Notes: generated by a model from the sequence alone, not told the origin. 64,000 bases of DNA from Phylloscopus collybita (GCA_027886175.1 JAJNNQ010000075.1:5807001-5871000), one strand, 5' to 3'. Counted from the first letter of the stretch, positions 12,187 through 25,924 are shown. Translations and numbers: made by a program.

Positions 12187-13397
12187 GTAAGTATATTTTT
12201 CTAAACCATTTTAATGAAATTTTTTAGTGAATTTAGTGATTGCAGCAGCAATGCAATGAATTCTGAAAGCTTAATCTGGATAAACATACAGATTTAATGA
12301 CCTTGTAAACTCATCCAGACTGAGCACCAGGAGAATCTATATCTCCTTAACTGAAACATAAATGTTTGGTAGCAAATCTATTTTTAAAACCAGAGTTGTG
12401 TATTTAGGGGTGAAGTGCTAGTTCAGCACAGATTTCTCTTCGATTTTTGACTGTCTCTATGTGATTCAGTTCCTTTGCTGTTAATTAGTTGTAATGGTTA
12501 TATTTTAAGTTACTCTTTTCCACCACAAAACAAACATTATTTACTAGAGCACTAAATGTAACCTTACCCCTTTTCTCTCTATTTAAGACTGCCTTTTCCC
12601 TCTTTATTATTTGCTTTTTAATCACTTTCTAGCAGAGGATATCTTGTACCATATATCTGTACGGTGCCCAATGGAATTGCCTCCAAGTTTGTTTGAAGTT
12701 TCTGTAATAAATGTGTAATTAATGTTGTGTCCTCTCAGATGTACAGACCTCATTTCCTTCTGCTTCCAAAGTGAACTGAACAGGAGGAGTAAATATAATG
12801 CTTCAGACTCTATTTCTCTTCTTTTAGCACCCAAACCTTCACACGAGTACTGGAACAAATGGAACTTGGGTTTCCTGGGGCTGCCTGTAAATTGGTTGCA
12901 CCCCCTGATATTTATAAAGATGCCTGACCAATTCTTTGGGATTCAAACTCTCTGTCATGTTGCTGGCAAATAAATACTGAATGCCCAAGCTCTTCCCAAT
13001 GGTATATTTCAACAACCTTTTCCATGATATTCCAGAAGACAGTATCATTGCTGTCTGTTTCCCTTTAAAAAATCTGATTTCATTTGGATTGTGTATTTCC
13101 AGAATATTTTTGGGGTTGATAACAGTGACAGAGAAGGTGCACAGTGAGATTATATATATTATTCTTAGAGAACTATTCTGATAACCATTCAGCCCCTGAC
13201 CCACTAATTCTGAGTCAACCTTGCAAAGACCAGAGCTCTGTATTTTTTACTGTGAATTTTCTCTCATTGTTCATTGTTTTTTAAATTAGAGTGAAGATTC
13301 TGGATATATTTCAGCATTTTACTTTCAAACTGAGGTTCTGAAACCATGCATCTATTTTGGTCTGCAGCTACATCGAAGTGCCTCAAATGGAAAAATT

Positions 13398-13399
<2 letters not shown>

Positions 13400-13435
<36 letters not shown>
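13400..13435. repeat. 36-T homopolymer
   Basis: An uninterrupted run of 36 T. The reverse-complement flank has no AATAAA at the right distance, so it looks like a mononucleotide microsatellite and not a retrocopy tail. Confidence 0.97.
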
Positions 13436-13436
<1 letters not shown>

Positions 13437-15570
13437 GCAATTTCCTAAAATAGATATTTCCATTATTAAAGCCCTGTGAAGAAATAAAGTATAAAAAGTG
13501 AAATAATTTTTTGCTTTCATCCTCTATGACTTTGTTGGGCTTTTGTTAGCTGATAGAAGGGACTGCTGTTTTTCTGTTAGATGTGGGATCACAGTAATTT
13601 ATAATTTTCAGTACTAATTTCAGGTTGTATCCTGTGATTCTCAGCTCAGAATCTGCACCAATGCTTTTATTATTCTCACTGCAAAGCGTTTCTGCTGCCT
13701 TTAAGGACCCCAGTAAGATCTCAGTAGTTCATTGCAGAGAAATTGCAGAGGCAAAAGCCAGCCAGCCTAAGACACGCTGTGCCAAATGCATCACACCCCA
13801 GAAACTGCACAGTCCTTGGACAGTCCTGAAACTGAGTACAAAAACAAATACAGAATGAAAAACTATAAACTCAAATAATAAAAACAATGTGATTTATGAT
13901 TGACCCTGTTCCAACCCCTAAACTGACAGATGATGGGAAAGAGGGAGAATGTCCACTAAACTGTACAGAGAGGTCAAAAAATGGGAAATGATAAAGGAAA
14001 AGGTGGAGATGAGAGATAATAACACTGGTTGTTTCTTCACACCAAGGATTAATTCTGCTGTACTCTGTAGTTTGTTCCTGCTTGTCTAGATGATCTGTCA
14101 GATAGGGACTGAAAATGCTAATGACACAGTAATTAATGGGTGTCTCTGATCCTTTGATTAGTTACAGACCAAAAATGACCAATCTTTACTGAGCCTATGA
14201 CTTGTTATTCACAATTTTGTGCTCCTGAAAGTATGTTCAGGAAATGCTCTCATCTTCTCATGGACTTTTGTTAACTTTTCTTTTTTGTAGTGAGACTTAG
14301 TGGTACAAAATTGCATCATCTTGAAATAGCTTTTTGGAGCTAAGGGTTATCCATTAGAACTATACCTAAGAAATCATTTCAGTACAAGTCTGCAGGTCTG
14401 GCTAGAAAAGTAGGCACTAAATTTCAAAAACTGGAATTTAAGATTTGTCAGCTGTATAAGATAGGGTTCAGCTCTGGATCGTCTGGCTATTAAATCACTC
14501 ATACAGAGAGCCTCCAGACTAATAGTAGACACTGTAAACAGGTCTATATAATTCAAATGGAGTCAAAGAAAGAAAAAAATCCTCTGAGAACATGTAAGTA
14601 GAAATGATGGTGAAATAAATAAAAGGTAATACCCACAATTTATTGGATAAGCATTCTGTGAAATACTTCCCTATTGACTTTATTTGTAGTCTTAATTAGA
14701 CTCCATTAAAATGATGTTTGAGCCCCTTAGAAAGTAAATTAAAATTATTACTTTGACTATTTGATAATTAGGCTACTGTTTGTTTAGTTAACAGCATTGT
14801 GGAAGCAAAGAAATGTCCTGAACCTTGCAGAGATATGCTCAGGATCCTGATAGGTCTCTTTTGCCAAATTTGCAGTGCATTACACTGTGAGATAATAGGA
14901 TGTCCTTTCTTGTTCTGTGCACACAAGTTGAACATCAGTAGTTTGGCCCATTAGCAGCTTGCAAGGAAATGCATAATACCCAGCAAGTTCATTCAGAGAT
15001 AATGATTAACACATTATAGCTTATTCTGAGTATGCAATATTTCTGGATTTATAGTATACACATTCTAGTGTGCTCCAAGAAATACTTAGATTTTTTATAA
15101 AAATCCCATACAGAAATTAGAAATCATTGTTTTTCTTCTCAAGTTAAAAAAAAGAGGTAATGTAAAAGAAGGTTTTAGTTTCCTTATATGTGATGCATAA
15201 ATGTCAGTTTGCAATAGTTTCTAGGATACCAGTTATATATGTGAAAACTTCATTACCAGAAATAAGAAAGAACAGCCTTCTTTGAAGCCCACATACAAAT
15301 GTCCAAGCACCAGCATCTACAAGTTTGACTTGTTCTGTGAAAAACTGGATTATTCATTAGTATGATCACCTTCTCTCCTAGCAATCAACTATATTTTGAT
15401 AAAAGATTCTCATACTGAAGCTTGATACAGACAGCTGAAGATTAATTAGATAAAACAAAAAAATATTTTAACGTTATTTTAATGTTATTTCTATCTTTAA
15501 TCATATGGTAATTATGCATAACACTAATATATCCTTCAGCTATCATGAGTTCTTGAAGCATTTAGATATG
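13436..15570. other. AT-rich non-coding stretch
   Basis: Nothing recognisable is present. There are no open frames above about 80 codons and no repeat family I can name. The sequence around 14690-14790 has several TAATTA-type motifs but no clear arrangement. Confidence 0.65.
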
Positions 15571-16012
15571 AAAATCACAGGATAAATCGGGTGTGAAGGA
15601 ATCTCAGGAAGTCTCTAGCCCAAACTCCTTCTCCAGGAGGGTCAGTTATGGGGTCAGAGCTCAGGGCTCTATTCCATTGAGTCTTGAAAACCTTTGAGGA
15701 TGGAGCCAGCACAGCCTCTGTAGCCCATCTGATCTACAGCCTGACTGTCCCTAAGGGGACATTTTTTCTCACTATATCCAATCTTAATTTTTTTTTCATC
15801 TTAGGTCCTCTGTCTCTCAGCCTTCCCACAAACACCCCAGTGAAAAGCTTGGGTCGATCTTCTTGGTGATCTCCCCACAGTGTGCTGGGGGCTGCTGGGA
15901 GGTGCCCCCAGTGCCAACTCTTCTTCAGGCTGAGCAAGCACTTGGTCCTCAGCCTCTGCTCACAGGCTGAGTGTTCCAGTCTCAGCACCCTGATGGCCTC
16001 TGCTGAGCTTCT
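15571..16012 (-). mobile_element. CR1 LINE fragment, 3' end
   Basis: Read on the minus strand this is the 3' part of a CR1 retrotransposon. The left edge (AATCACAGGATAAATCG, then CAGGAAGTCTCTAGCCC) is the antisense of the CR1 tail. The following GC-rich part (near 15880-16005: GGGGGCTGCTGGGAGGTGCC, CACAGGCTGAGTGTTCCAGT) is the antisense of the ORF2 C-terminal and 3'UTR region. The piece is 5'-truncated, as most CR1 copies are, and carries stops and indels. A T-run near 15788 interrupts the match. It encodes nothing functional. Confidence 0.93.
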
Positions 16013-16979
16013 TGCATTTTATTGATGCTAGATCAAAGATTTTGGAAGTCAAATTTTCCTTGACTTCAAAAAGGTTGAAGCTGGACCACTTACTGTGTGT
16101 ATATTTTTGGGCTCTGTTGCTCTCTTTATCCTGAGGTCATGTTCTAGGGTTAAGGCTACAGATTGTACATTTTTACCCTCCAAATCATGAAAGAAGGTAG
16201 AATCACAAAAGAGGGACTCAAAAGTTCATGCACCCAGAACTAGTGCATTCAAAGGAGATAAAAGAATGGTTTAATTTGGGCAGGTAATTATCTGTATTCT
16301 TGCAATATCTTTTTCAATATTCACAAATACATACAGAATCTGCACTCATCTGATCTCCATGAAGTATTTTTTGGTCCCTCCAGGTTTCTGTGGGAATCAA
16401 TAGTATAATCCACAGGTTTTTACACTGACAGCTAAAAAAATAACACAGTTTGCACCATGCCTTTAAAAGCAAAGCCACATATTCCTTTGTGTGGAGAGAG
16501 TAATCACTGTAAAGTGTATGCAATTTCCAAATGCCAAATCCTATAGAGAGAAAAATACTACTTTTCTTTGGGCTTTTCAGCTAGCTGAGGCCTTCTCATA
16601 TGACAGGCCATAATCAATAAATCATGTGCCAGTTGTGTTGATTCTGTATGTCAGGTCATATCTCTCTATTTCAGTTGCCAGTTTCTTACAGAGTATTCAC
16701 TTGTGTTCTATTGTCACATCTTTCCTCCTCCTCAGCATCAATTTAAAAGCTGTTATTTTTAGGCTATATAATTTGCAACCCACCCGCCCCTCTCTCCTCA
16801 AAAAAACCCTATACCATTGTCCAGCTTCAAAACAGGCACATGGAAAGAGGCAAGTCCTCTCTCTGAACTCTGTGATATACCAAGGAGCCCAAATTCTCAT
16901 TGTTCACACCTTGCCCATGGTCAGCAAAGAGATGGAATGATGACAACTTGTCAAGACTTACCAGTAATAAAGATTGCAG

Positions 16980-16983
<4 letters not shown>

Positions 16984-17029
<46 letters not shown>
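16984..17029 (+). repeat. 46-A run with AATAAA 12 bp upstream
   Basis: An uninterrupted run of 46 A preceded by AATAAAGATTGCAGAATT (signal at 16966-16971). A polyadenylation signal 12 nt before an A-run is what a reverse-transcribed mRNA end would look like. However, the 350 bp upstream show no recognisable coding sequence and no target-site duplication is evident. It could equally be an expanded microsatellite. Confidence 0.9.
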
Positions 17030-17031
<2 letters not shown>

Positions 17032-17186
17032 TCTTTATGATGGGAAGATGCTTATTTCTCTTACACAAGAAATTCTTTGCTGAAATCAGGCAACTTGACA
17101 TCTCTAGTCTTGCTAAGGAGATGTCTGATTTGGCAGGCTTCCAGGCACAGACTGCTTAGCCAGAGCAGGAGTTACCAGAATTATTT

Positions 17187-17210
17187 TATCTATCAGAAAT
17201 CTGATAGATA
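17187..17210. repeat. short perfect inverted repeat
   Basis: 11-bp arms TATCTATCAGA and TCTGATAGATA are separated by AA. It is too short to be a transposon end, and it could form a small hairpin or reflect a local template-switch. Confidence 0.85.
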
Positions 17211-18789
17211 GTCTCTCTGGGTTGTGTGGGTCACTCCAGAACAAGCCTGCATTCAGCAGATTGCTCAAACACCATTTGAACTCCTCCATGGACTGCATTA
17301 CTGTTGGCTCCGTTCTAAACTTTATGCTCACTCTTCCCTCCCTTCCCTCCAGAGTTCCTCATGTAACTTCAGGCAAAGTCTGTCTCCTCTCTATTCCTCA
17401 TTTCTCAGGGAAGGGATACTAATTGAGTATTGGTCAATATTACTGTGTGTTCACAATCACTAGACACAGAGGTAGCCTCATACAGCAGTTCCTAACTATT
17501 GTAACTAGGGACTTTGAAATTAATTGGCATATCTGGAAACAACAATGCTGTTTTACTTTGCTGACACTTTTTTTTTTTTTTCCTTTTTTTTTCACTGTGA
17601 ATGAACATTTAAATTTGGAGCAAAGCCCTTTTCTGGATCTTTCAAGAACTGTCTTTGAAACCATGTTCTCAGCTGATGAATTACATTGACACGTTCACCT
17701 CCAGTGCTCCTAAAGTGACTATGATGATTCAACTTGCAGATGACAAACTGATTTGTGGCCATCTGGCTATTTGTTCCATCTTTCTTCATCTTCAGGGGTT
17801 TTTTTTGTTTGGGTTTTGGTATTTTGTTGTGTTCCTTTTTTTCCCTCTGTACTGTTTAGAGCTCACTTTACATACAGCCTGTCCGCCTCCATCTCTTCAC
17901 CCTCCTCTTCTACACCTCATCAAATTCTTCTTCAAGCTCAGTTTTTCTGCCCTGGGTTTAACTACAGGCTCCCATCAGTCAAGAAATTGAGTTTTGAAGC
18001 TCCAGCAACTATCACAGTTGGCTCATCTCTTAATGTTTGGCTTTTCTGATGTGTCCTCTTAAGCAGAAAGAAATGGTACATTTAATTTTTGAATGGTTAT
18101 AAACAAGAGGCTATTTTTGTCTTTTTTTCTTTCTTGCTGAATTCTGCTCCTTTAGTGCAGACAAGATTCTTTTCAATGTCTCAAAGCAGTTTTAGAGTAT
18201 CTGTGCTCATAATAAAGGCATTTTGCTCTTTTTTTTACCACAGTTTGGGTTAATTATTTTTCATTAAATAAAATGGCCACAGTAGTTTGGGCAAATAGGG
18301 TTAGTATAATGTGGGATTCCTTGGAGGTGTTCCCCTGTTTTCCAAAATACATTATTTTGTAAGCCCACATTATATAAAGAGCTTGCCAAAATGTGGACAT
18401 TTTTCTTGCCATAACATATCAGACTCATCTTGCCTAAATTAAGACAATTTACCTAACATTTTTGGATGTAATGCCTTTTGAATTAACAGGAAGTTCAAGA
18501 CCTCTGCATGGTTCTGGCCAGTGTGACATTGGATTCAGGGCAGATCTGCATTGTTCTGGAGCAGCAGCTGGTGGTCACATGAGGTACCTCTAAAATATGA
18601 AAGTGACACCAGATGCCTCTGTGGGGACATAAGTTTCTCCCCATCACATTCCCCTGCATGTGTCTTTATGTAAATTTGCCATCTGGTCTCCCATTATATT
18701 TGAGGGAAGTCTAAAAGTGTGGTCAATACAGTAACTACAACTTCTGATGAGATTCCCTGCATAAAAAGATATTTCAGAAGGATGCTCAC

Positions 18790-18878
18790 CTTCATTGTCT
18801 CCGCTGGTCACAGTGCTGTTCACTCCAAAGGGAATTACAGTGACTTTTTTTCTCATGGAAGGGCCTACTCTGTGAACT
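18790..18878 (-). other. candidate internal exon (unproven)
   Basis: On the minus strand an acceptor-like ATATATTTTAG (ending at 18879) precedes 29 open codons, including MRKKVTVIPFGVNSTVTSG, and then a strong donor GAAG/GTGAGC (donor at 18788-18789). The segment is 89 nt and begins and ends inside codons. Its composition looks protein-like, but the family is not recognised and the polypyrimidine tract is weak. Confidence 0.15.
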
Positions 18879-20400
18879 CTAAAATATATTCAGACAAATC
18901 CCACCTAGATTGAGGCTGCAGTTGGTGAGACCTTTCCAAACCTGAGTGAAGTGTGACTGTTGACAGACATTGTTCAGGGAAGAGACGATATCAAGAATAT
19001 CACAGAAATTAAGGAAAAGGGCTTTCCAATGAAAATTCTTATTACTTCACATTGTCTTTTTTTTGGCATTCCTATTTTTTTGCGGCCTTGTGATGCTTCC
19101 CTGTTCAGCTGATGATAATAATTCAGACACAGAAAACCATCTTGCACTACCTTGCAAAATGCACTTGCCCAATCCTTCAAGATGATTTAGCAGTGCAGGA
19201 CTTTCCAACCTACTTGAGATTGCTGCTGAGCTTTATGGTGTAAAAGGCCTCAGACTGAAGAATATTCCCTTCAAGTTTTTATTAGCTGTAGGTGTGGAAG
19301 GAAGGAACTTTTTCAGCTGAGGATAATTTCCTGTGCCTACATTTGACAGGTGTCTGCTGGTTTTAGTTTTATTTTTTCCTAAAAGATTTCAGGAAAATAT
19401 CCATACTACATGTATTTTCTTATTGTGTAAATCACTTTATTATTGTTAAAGCTCTTATTTACTCTCTACATCCCCAAAATGGACCAAACAAGCAAACAGA
19501 ATATCCTGGTCTTGTTTGCTTAGGTGCTAAATAAAAAACTATCAGCATTAAGGGCTGAATCTTCTCCCTCATAAAAAAACCTTTCCATATGATGAGCACC
19601 CGGAAGCTGTAAAGATTAAAAACACAGACTGAGCAACCAGCAACTCTTTTAATTATAGCTGAAGAGCTGCAGGCAGCCATAAACAACTGCAAGCCAAACA
19701 GAAAATGTATGTCATTAAGGTCACATATAAGAAATAAGAACTTTTCCATTTTTTTTCTTTCCCCTAGCAGAGATACCTGTACACCTCACATTTTATGTTG
19801 TGTGAAAAAAAAATCAGTTTTATTTGCACTTTTAGATTTAAAAAAGAACTGCATCTTGCTATTTTGATATACATACAAAATATATAATAGTCTCTAGAGC
19901 ATGAGACAATATTGATTAATGGGACTCACACAATAAGATAATTCCTACAGAAACAGCAGAGAGTAGAACTCAAATTTTTAGGATTGTATCAGTTTACCTG
20001 ACAGAAAAGCTATGATTTTGCTGGCAGTGTTCACTGGGTGGCTTGTGCTATACAGTATAGACCCATCTGAAGAGACAGAATTTACAGTTTAAAAAACTAG
20101 TGGCCAGGACGGGTGAAAAAGATCTCTGATGGCATTTCTTTCTAACAGAAGGTTTGAATTGCTTTATTAAGATGTGAAATTTTCACATATAGTAAATTTA
20201 TGAAAAATATTCCCAGAAGTTAAAGTAATGAAAGAAGCAAGCTATGTTATAACATGGAAAATTAAAACACTGACTTTTTTGTTTAGAACTTGAAAATTAC
20301 CAAAGAACAAACTTGTGCAGTGTTTGAGATGAAGCAGTAAGGGTCATACAACAACAATAAAATATTGCAGCAAAAGTTCCTCCCCATAAGTGTTCAAGAC

Positions 20401-20520
20401 CACGTTGGATACGGCTTTGAACAGCCTGGTCTAGTGGAGGATGTCCCTGGCCATTACAGGGGGGCTGTAACTAAATGATCTTTAAGGTGTTTTCCTACCC
20501 AGACCAATCTATAAAATATT
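20401..20520 (+). mobile_element. CR1 LINE 3' tail
   Basis: The order GGCTTTGAACAGCCTGGTCT, GGATGTCCCTGGCCATTACA and ATGATCTTTAAGGTGTTTTC is the standard CR1 3'UTR end in plus orientation. The element is truncated to its last 120 bp or so and diverged, and it is not functional. Confidence 0.9.
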
Positions 20521-21496
20521 TCCAATATTAGATCTCACTCCTTAATTATATTCATTCTTCTAATCATAAGAATATAATCATATATTGAGTAATTGAAAGG
20601 CGCTTAAAGCCCACGATTCAGCTGAAACAATAGACAAATTTGCTTTCCAAGGATGCTTAATTATTGCTGTATTTTGAGGAACCTGCAGATGATTCTTTAA
20701 AGAGAAGGATTTTTAAAAGTTTGTCCTTCATAATTCCTGAACATATGGCTCGTTCTGTGGGTCCTTTCTGGACTTCTTCCCTTTCTTGTCCAAATTGCTA
20801 GATGCCTGTGAAGTATAATCCTCACGTTGTGGGAAGCATGATACTTGTCTAACGTTACATGCTCAGAGTAATTTGGGACAGTACAATGTCCTACAGTAAT
20901 TAAGTTTTCTACATTAAGTCTGTCCTTTAATTATGATATAATGAACTACAGATGACTTTTTTGTTCTTTCTTCTTTGAGCTTACATTGCACAAAATATGA
21001 TCCAGTAACCTCCCTCCTGTTTCTATTCATCCTGTAAACATAAGATTGTAGAATGTCTCTTCTCAGAATGCCTCTTTTCTATGGAATAAACAAGATGATA
21101 TTGACAGTTATGAGCATTAAATTGTTTTTGGTTTTGTTTTTTTTTTCCATTAACATGACCAGAAAACAACATGAGATTGTAATATTCCAGAGTTGCAAAA
21201 TATTTTTTGGGAAAGGGTCTCTTAATATTCTCTTTTTCACTAACACAAATGAAAGCTTTACAACTCAGAGACTTTTGTTGTACTATATTTAAAAGAAAGA
21301 GATCTTGTATGTCCATGTGAATGACCAAACCATAAACTGATTTATGGCTTACGTTTCTGAAATGACAGAAGAGTAAAAAAAAAGGAAAGTCATTAAATAT
21401 AATAGGCATTAGAATTTGGAATGGAAAATGTTTAAATTAGTGAGTCTGCAACCGCTCAAAGATATTAAATATACATATATATATATACAATTATCA

Positions 21497-21612
21497 TAAA
21501 ATCATAGAATGAGTTGGGTTGAAAGGACTTTAAAGATCCTTTAGTTCCAATTTCCCTATCATGGCAGGGAAACTGAACTGCATGGTGACTAAGTTTTAGA
21601 CAACAGGCTCCT
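21497..21612 (-). mobile_element. CR1 LINE 3' tail
   Basis: AATCATAGAATGAGTTGGGT, then GGACTTTAAAGATCCTTTAG, and CCCTATCATGGCAGGGAAAC are the antisense of the CR1 3' end. Only about 115 bp survive. An AT dinucleotide run (about 21470-21488) sits directly at its 3' end, where CR1 terminal repeats normally lie. Confidence 0.88.
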
Positions 21613-24600
21613 AGACATATCTCTCTAAAGAGCAAAATAAGGGAAAAGTGAAGAACCTCTGAGTGTCTATCTTTGTTCTGAGAGAGAAGATACAAGAAGT
21701 CAGGCAATGGGAAGCACAGTCAAATGATTGGGCCTAAAAGCTTAAAATTTCTGGAATGTACAGTTCTGCAAGAAAAAATCTGCTCCAAATAACTGCAGCC
21801 CAATTCCCCTAGGTGTATATATCAGTAACAATTCTTCCAAAGGAGTGAGAAAGTTTCACTCTTCCCTCTAAAACACACCAGCAGCAGCAGTCCCTTTGTT
21901 CAGCTTTATGTCATATTTCATAGTTTATCTTGACTTCTCCTCTCTGGCCTTGTCTTCCCTCTTTCCCTGAACCTAGGTAAGTAAGGTACCAGGAATCCCT
22001 TCAAAATCTATTTATTTTTTTTTTCTACTTGCAGGATAGCACATGAGAAAATGTACCCTAAAGAGTAAACAGGGCAGTGCAATCTCCCAGCATCCACAGA
22101 TAACTTATGTTACCTAAAGATATCCTAGAGCATTATTCATCTTCCAGACTGAGCACTAGAAAAGTCTGCTCAGCAATATTCTCACCAGGGACAGCTGCAC
22201 AGCCAGACATTTGTGCATTTCCACCATCTGCAAGGCTGAGCCTGCAACCTGGTTGTTGATATATTTCCCCAATAAGCAGAAGCTCTGCCTTCAGTGAGCA
22301 ATTTGGTCTCACTGCTTAGTCCACTACCTCTTGTTTTCTATGCTGTTTCTCACTGTGCTGGGTTCCTGTGGCGTAGATTGTGGATAACAAAACCTGGCAA
22401 CACTCACTGAATAGCAATGGCCCCTGAGCCTGCCTCCTGAGAGAAGCTGCTGTGAGAAAAGCTTGTGGGGTCAGAGGATGAGTGAGTAAGAAAGAACCTG
22501 ACACTGTGGTTTTGTGGTTAGATGGAAAATTTGGGACAGAGCAGGGCAGGTTTCCAGTCAGGCATGTGTCTCAGTCCCATTAGACCTTAAGTGCCTTGTT
22601 CAAACCAAACCTTAATTAGAAACTGTCTTTACCGAATGTCAAAATGTTCCTTTTCCCTTCATAAAACATTAACAACCACTAGAGATGGAGAAAATGGGCT
22701 TCATAATTCCCCTCTGTCAACATATCAGGACTCAAGTCCACATGACTTCCTCTGCACTGACTTGCAGGGGACTTGCATGCAGAGCACAAATGAGTCTCTG
22801 GTTTTGTTTTGTTTTTATAATAATGCTGAACACCACTTCTGGGTTTCAGTAAGAAGTCTAAAATACTTGAAAAGGAAATGTTACTACATGCATCAAACAC
22901 AATAAAAATAACTAGTTCTCCTGAGACTCCCTCTGAACCTTACGAATTGCTTGTAGAAATAATATTAAGCACCTCTGCCTCTATAAACATGGCCTTATGT
23001 TAGAGCAATTTTACTGTAACAACAGTGTCAAGAAAAACCACTGTAATTTCTTAAAATAGATTTGCTGATATTAATGTGTTTTTTTTTTTTTTTTCTAAAC
23101 ATCACAGCCTTGAGGGCATAAGCAGAAGGAGCTTATTCAAAAGGGTGAATGTTGCTCGAGGACCTCACTCAGGTGAAAAAAGTCCTCGCATTAGACCTTC
23201 AACTGATCTAAACTGAAACAGCTCCTTTGAAATTATTTGCCTGTCTAATTACCTGGCCCATATGGTTAATATTTCTAAGACCACCCAACAATGTGGGTTA
23301 ACTCACCACCAGCCTCACTGACTCTAACAGGAGCTGTAGCTGGTTGCTGCTCCAAGAAATACAGTTTTTTAAACTGCTTCATATAGAATAGCAAAGTGCA
23401 GAAACAATGAAAATTAGTGAATGCTTTTTGAAAATAAACCCATTTCATTCAGCGACAACCTCCAGAGATAATTACTATGTAGTACAAAAGACAGTGATGC
23501 ATTTGCCCATAGGATGAATAACATATTAAAATGTTTTTACCATCTTAAATGTGATGAAAAGAGTAGTGAAGAGAAAGATGCCCTTTACACTAAGGTAGCA
23601 CTATTTCCCCTCTTTCTTTTGAGTTAGGAAAAAAGGAAGCTTTTAATGCAGTTACATTATAAGACCTGCTAAATAAAGATCAAAACACTTTTTTTTTTTT
23701 TAGAGCATAAATTTTTCACCAACAATGGTGTTACAGACATCTTAAAACTACTTTGATAATTTGACCTTAATTCACTGAATAATTTCAACCAGAGTTTGGT
23801 GAGACAGTAAAAACACAGTTCACATGTGAATTCACAAAATTACTGGAGCAGACTTTGTATCTCTTTTATCTGGTGACTGAATGTCCTGTGTAGGACCAGT
23901 CCTAGTTTTCCCTAAATGGTCTGGAGCTCTTCTACCCTTACCCTAAAGAGAGAGGCCCAAATTTTCTGCATTTTTTTTTTTTAATATTTCTAGTTCTTCC
24001 TCTTGAACTTCCTCTTCCTCATGCTGTTTTGTATGAAATATTGGCTGAAAAGGGACTGGTGTCTTGGTAGTTTATCCCTCAAGATGGTGTTTTGACCACT
24101 ACCAGGCACTGCAGAAGGAACAGTGAAACACACACACAAAGCAGAACAGCTCTAACAGGACAGACCAAGAAGAACTTTCCTTAAACCTCTCCAGTTTTTG
24201 GATTTGGATGTACTGGGAACAGCACTATGTAAGTCCTCTGTCTGAGCACAGAAATGTTTGAAACAATCTTTCTTGTGTCCTCATAAAACCTTCCCAAGTG
24301 TCTGTGTGCCCCTCAATCTCTCCTAATGACTCTGTCCCATTTGCCATGAAATATTTAAATCCTAATTGAGTCAGAAACTTATGCAACTTCATTGTCACTT
24401 GAGATCATGAGGTTGACTTCACTCCCAGAAAAAAAATGAGGAGAGGACTGGATTTCTCACTTTGTTATTAAAGTATCTTAAGAGGAACACCATGGACCAT
24501 CACTAGCACATCAGAGATCACTTTTTCTTCTCCTGATTTTTATTAAAAATGTTTGTCTTTCAACTACTGCACTTTTTGCTACACAAAATATTTCTCCTCA

Positions 24601-25447
24601 TTCAAATATCACAGGTTTGTCAGGAAAAAAAACACTGATGCATGCATACATGCACTTTAGTTTTGGATGACATCAAATTTTTGGTTTATTTTTTTTTTTG
24701 GCTTAGCACTGAAATGATGAAGTAATGTTTTTATTATCCTACTGAGATTAGTCTTTTTAATTTAAGAAGACATACTTAATTAAAAAAAATTATTCGAGAG
24801 AAATTAATGTATTAAGCCTTTTTTCTGACCTTAGATTCTTCAAGATGTTCTCAAAAGATGACTCTCTGGCTGCTTTGAGAGACACTTAAACCTTGAAATT
24901 GCAATCCATAGCTGGCTCTGCCTTTCCTCAGGCACATGGCACTGTCAGTCACTTGTGGATGAAACAGTCCCTTGCTTGGCTCGTCCTCAGGCTATAAAAT
25001 GAACTCCAGCAGGATCCTCAGCCTGTCACAAACATCACTGCTCCCATTCCCAGCTGAAAGAGCAAAAGTTGTTCTCTCTGTTTCTGGGCAAATAAAAGGA
25101 AGAGGGAAGAGGGAAGGGGAGGGCTACACAAACTTATTTTTCCATGGGATAAGATTAGAGTGAAACAAACCTCACTTAGAGTTGGGGCACTTAATGTACT
25201 ATTGGAAGAGGCCCAGATTGCCTGTGCCTTTGCAGAACAATTGTAAAATGCTTCCTGGTTTGTTTGAAGAACATATTTTACTTAAAAATCAAAGTTATGT
25301 AATGCAACAGGCCAGCCTGATCTTATTTTTTGGCAACTTGCTGTTTCATATGGTGCAAATAATCATAAAATCAAATGGCATCTACTTATAATTTCATAGT
25401 AATTGCTTCTTTAACACTTGCCAGTTTTCCCACAATAAGATCATGTG
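21613..25447. other. AT-rich non-coding stretch
   Basis: No supported gene or recognised repeat family. T-runs of 13-16 lie near 23080, 23688 and 23972. A good acceptor-like tract ends at 22034 (TTTTCTACTTGCAG), but the frame after it closes within about ten codons. Confidence 0.65.
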
Positions 25448-25507
25448 TAATTAGTATGTAATTGTCAGGCATAAATTACTCTCTAATTAGTCTATAATCT
25501 ATAATTG
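25448..25507. promoter_or_regulatory. cluster of TAATTA/TAATTG motifs
   Basis: Four homeodomain-type core sites lie within 60 bp: TAATTA at 25448 and 25484, and TAATTG at 25459 and 25502. Such clusters occur in developmental enhancers, but the local AT content makes a chance cluster quite possible. Confidence 0.15.
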
Positions 25508-25924
25508 TTATGTACTTACAGACTAGCTATTTGCTTATTTGGACTCTGGAAAAAAAAAACAACCAAAAAAAAAAACCCCAAAAAGCAAACCCCAAACCTC
25601 CCTGATAAAACACTGAGGGAGACTTATGTAGATTTTGTGTTTGAAAATCATTCTTAGAGTTGTCAGGAGAAAGAAAACAAGATGAAATACTGTTATTGAA
25701 ATTAGAAACTGTTCATCAGTTGCTACATGTTTATGGTGATGATAAAAGAGGAGATGCAGATAAATAATAAAAAAAAAATCAGTGCAAAGATTTATTGAAA
25801 TCCTAAAAATGTACACTGGCACTTTTCAATTTCCTCTGGATTCAGATAACAGGAAGCTCTGGAATGAGAAACAGCAAGTCAGAGCATCAAGAGAGTGTTT
25901 TGTTTCAGCTGTTTCCCTAAAGCT

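Larger units (their letters stand above)
6542..13399. other. AT-rich non-coding stretch with old repeat traces
   Basis: No gene is supported. Reading frames stay below about 100 codons and show no recognisable motifs. The interval contains the weak ancient repeat matches listed at 7359 and 8645, a T/G-rich tract near 10.1 kb, a weak exon-like segment at 12074-12186, and a small perfect inverted repeat, ACAGCTCT-A-AGAGCTGT, at 9311-9327. The rest looks like unique sequence. Confidence 0.65.
16013..20400. other. AT-rich non-coding stretch
   Basis: No supported gene. Items listed separately are the 46-A run at 16984, an inverted repeat at 17187 and an exon-like segment at 18790. Pyrimidine-rich tracts occur near 17570-17592 and 17798-17850. 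The remainder is unique AT-rich sequence. Confidence 0.65.
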
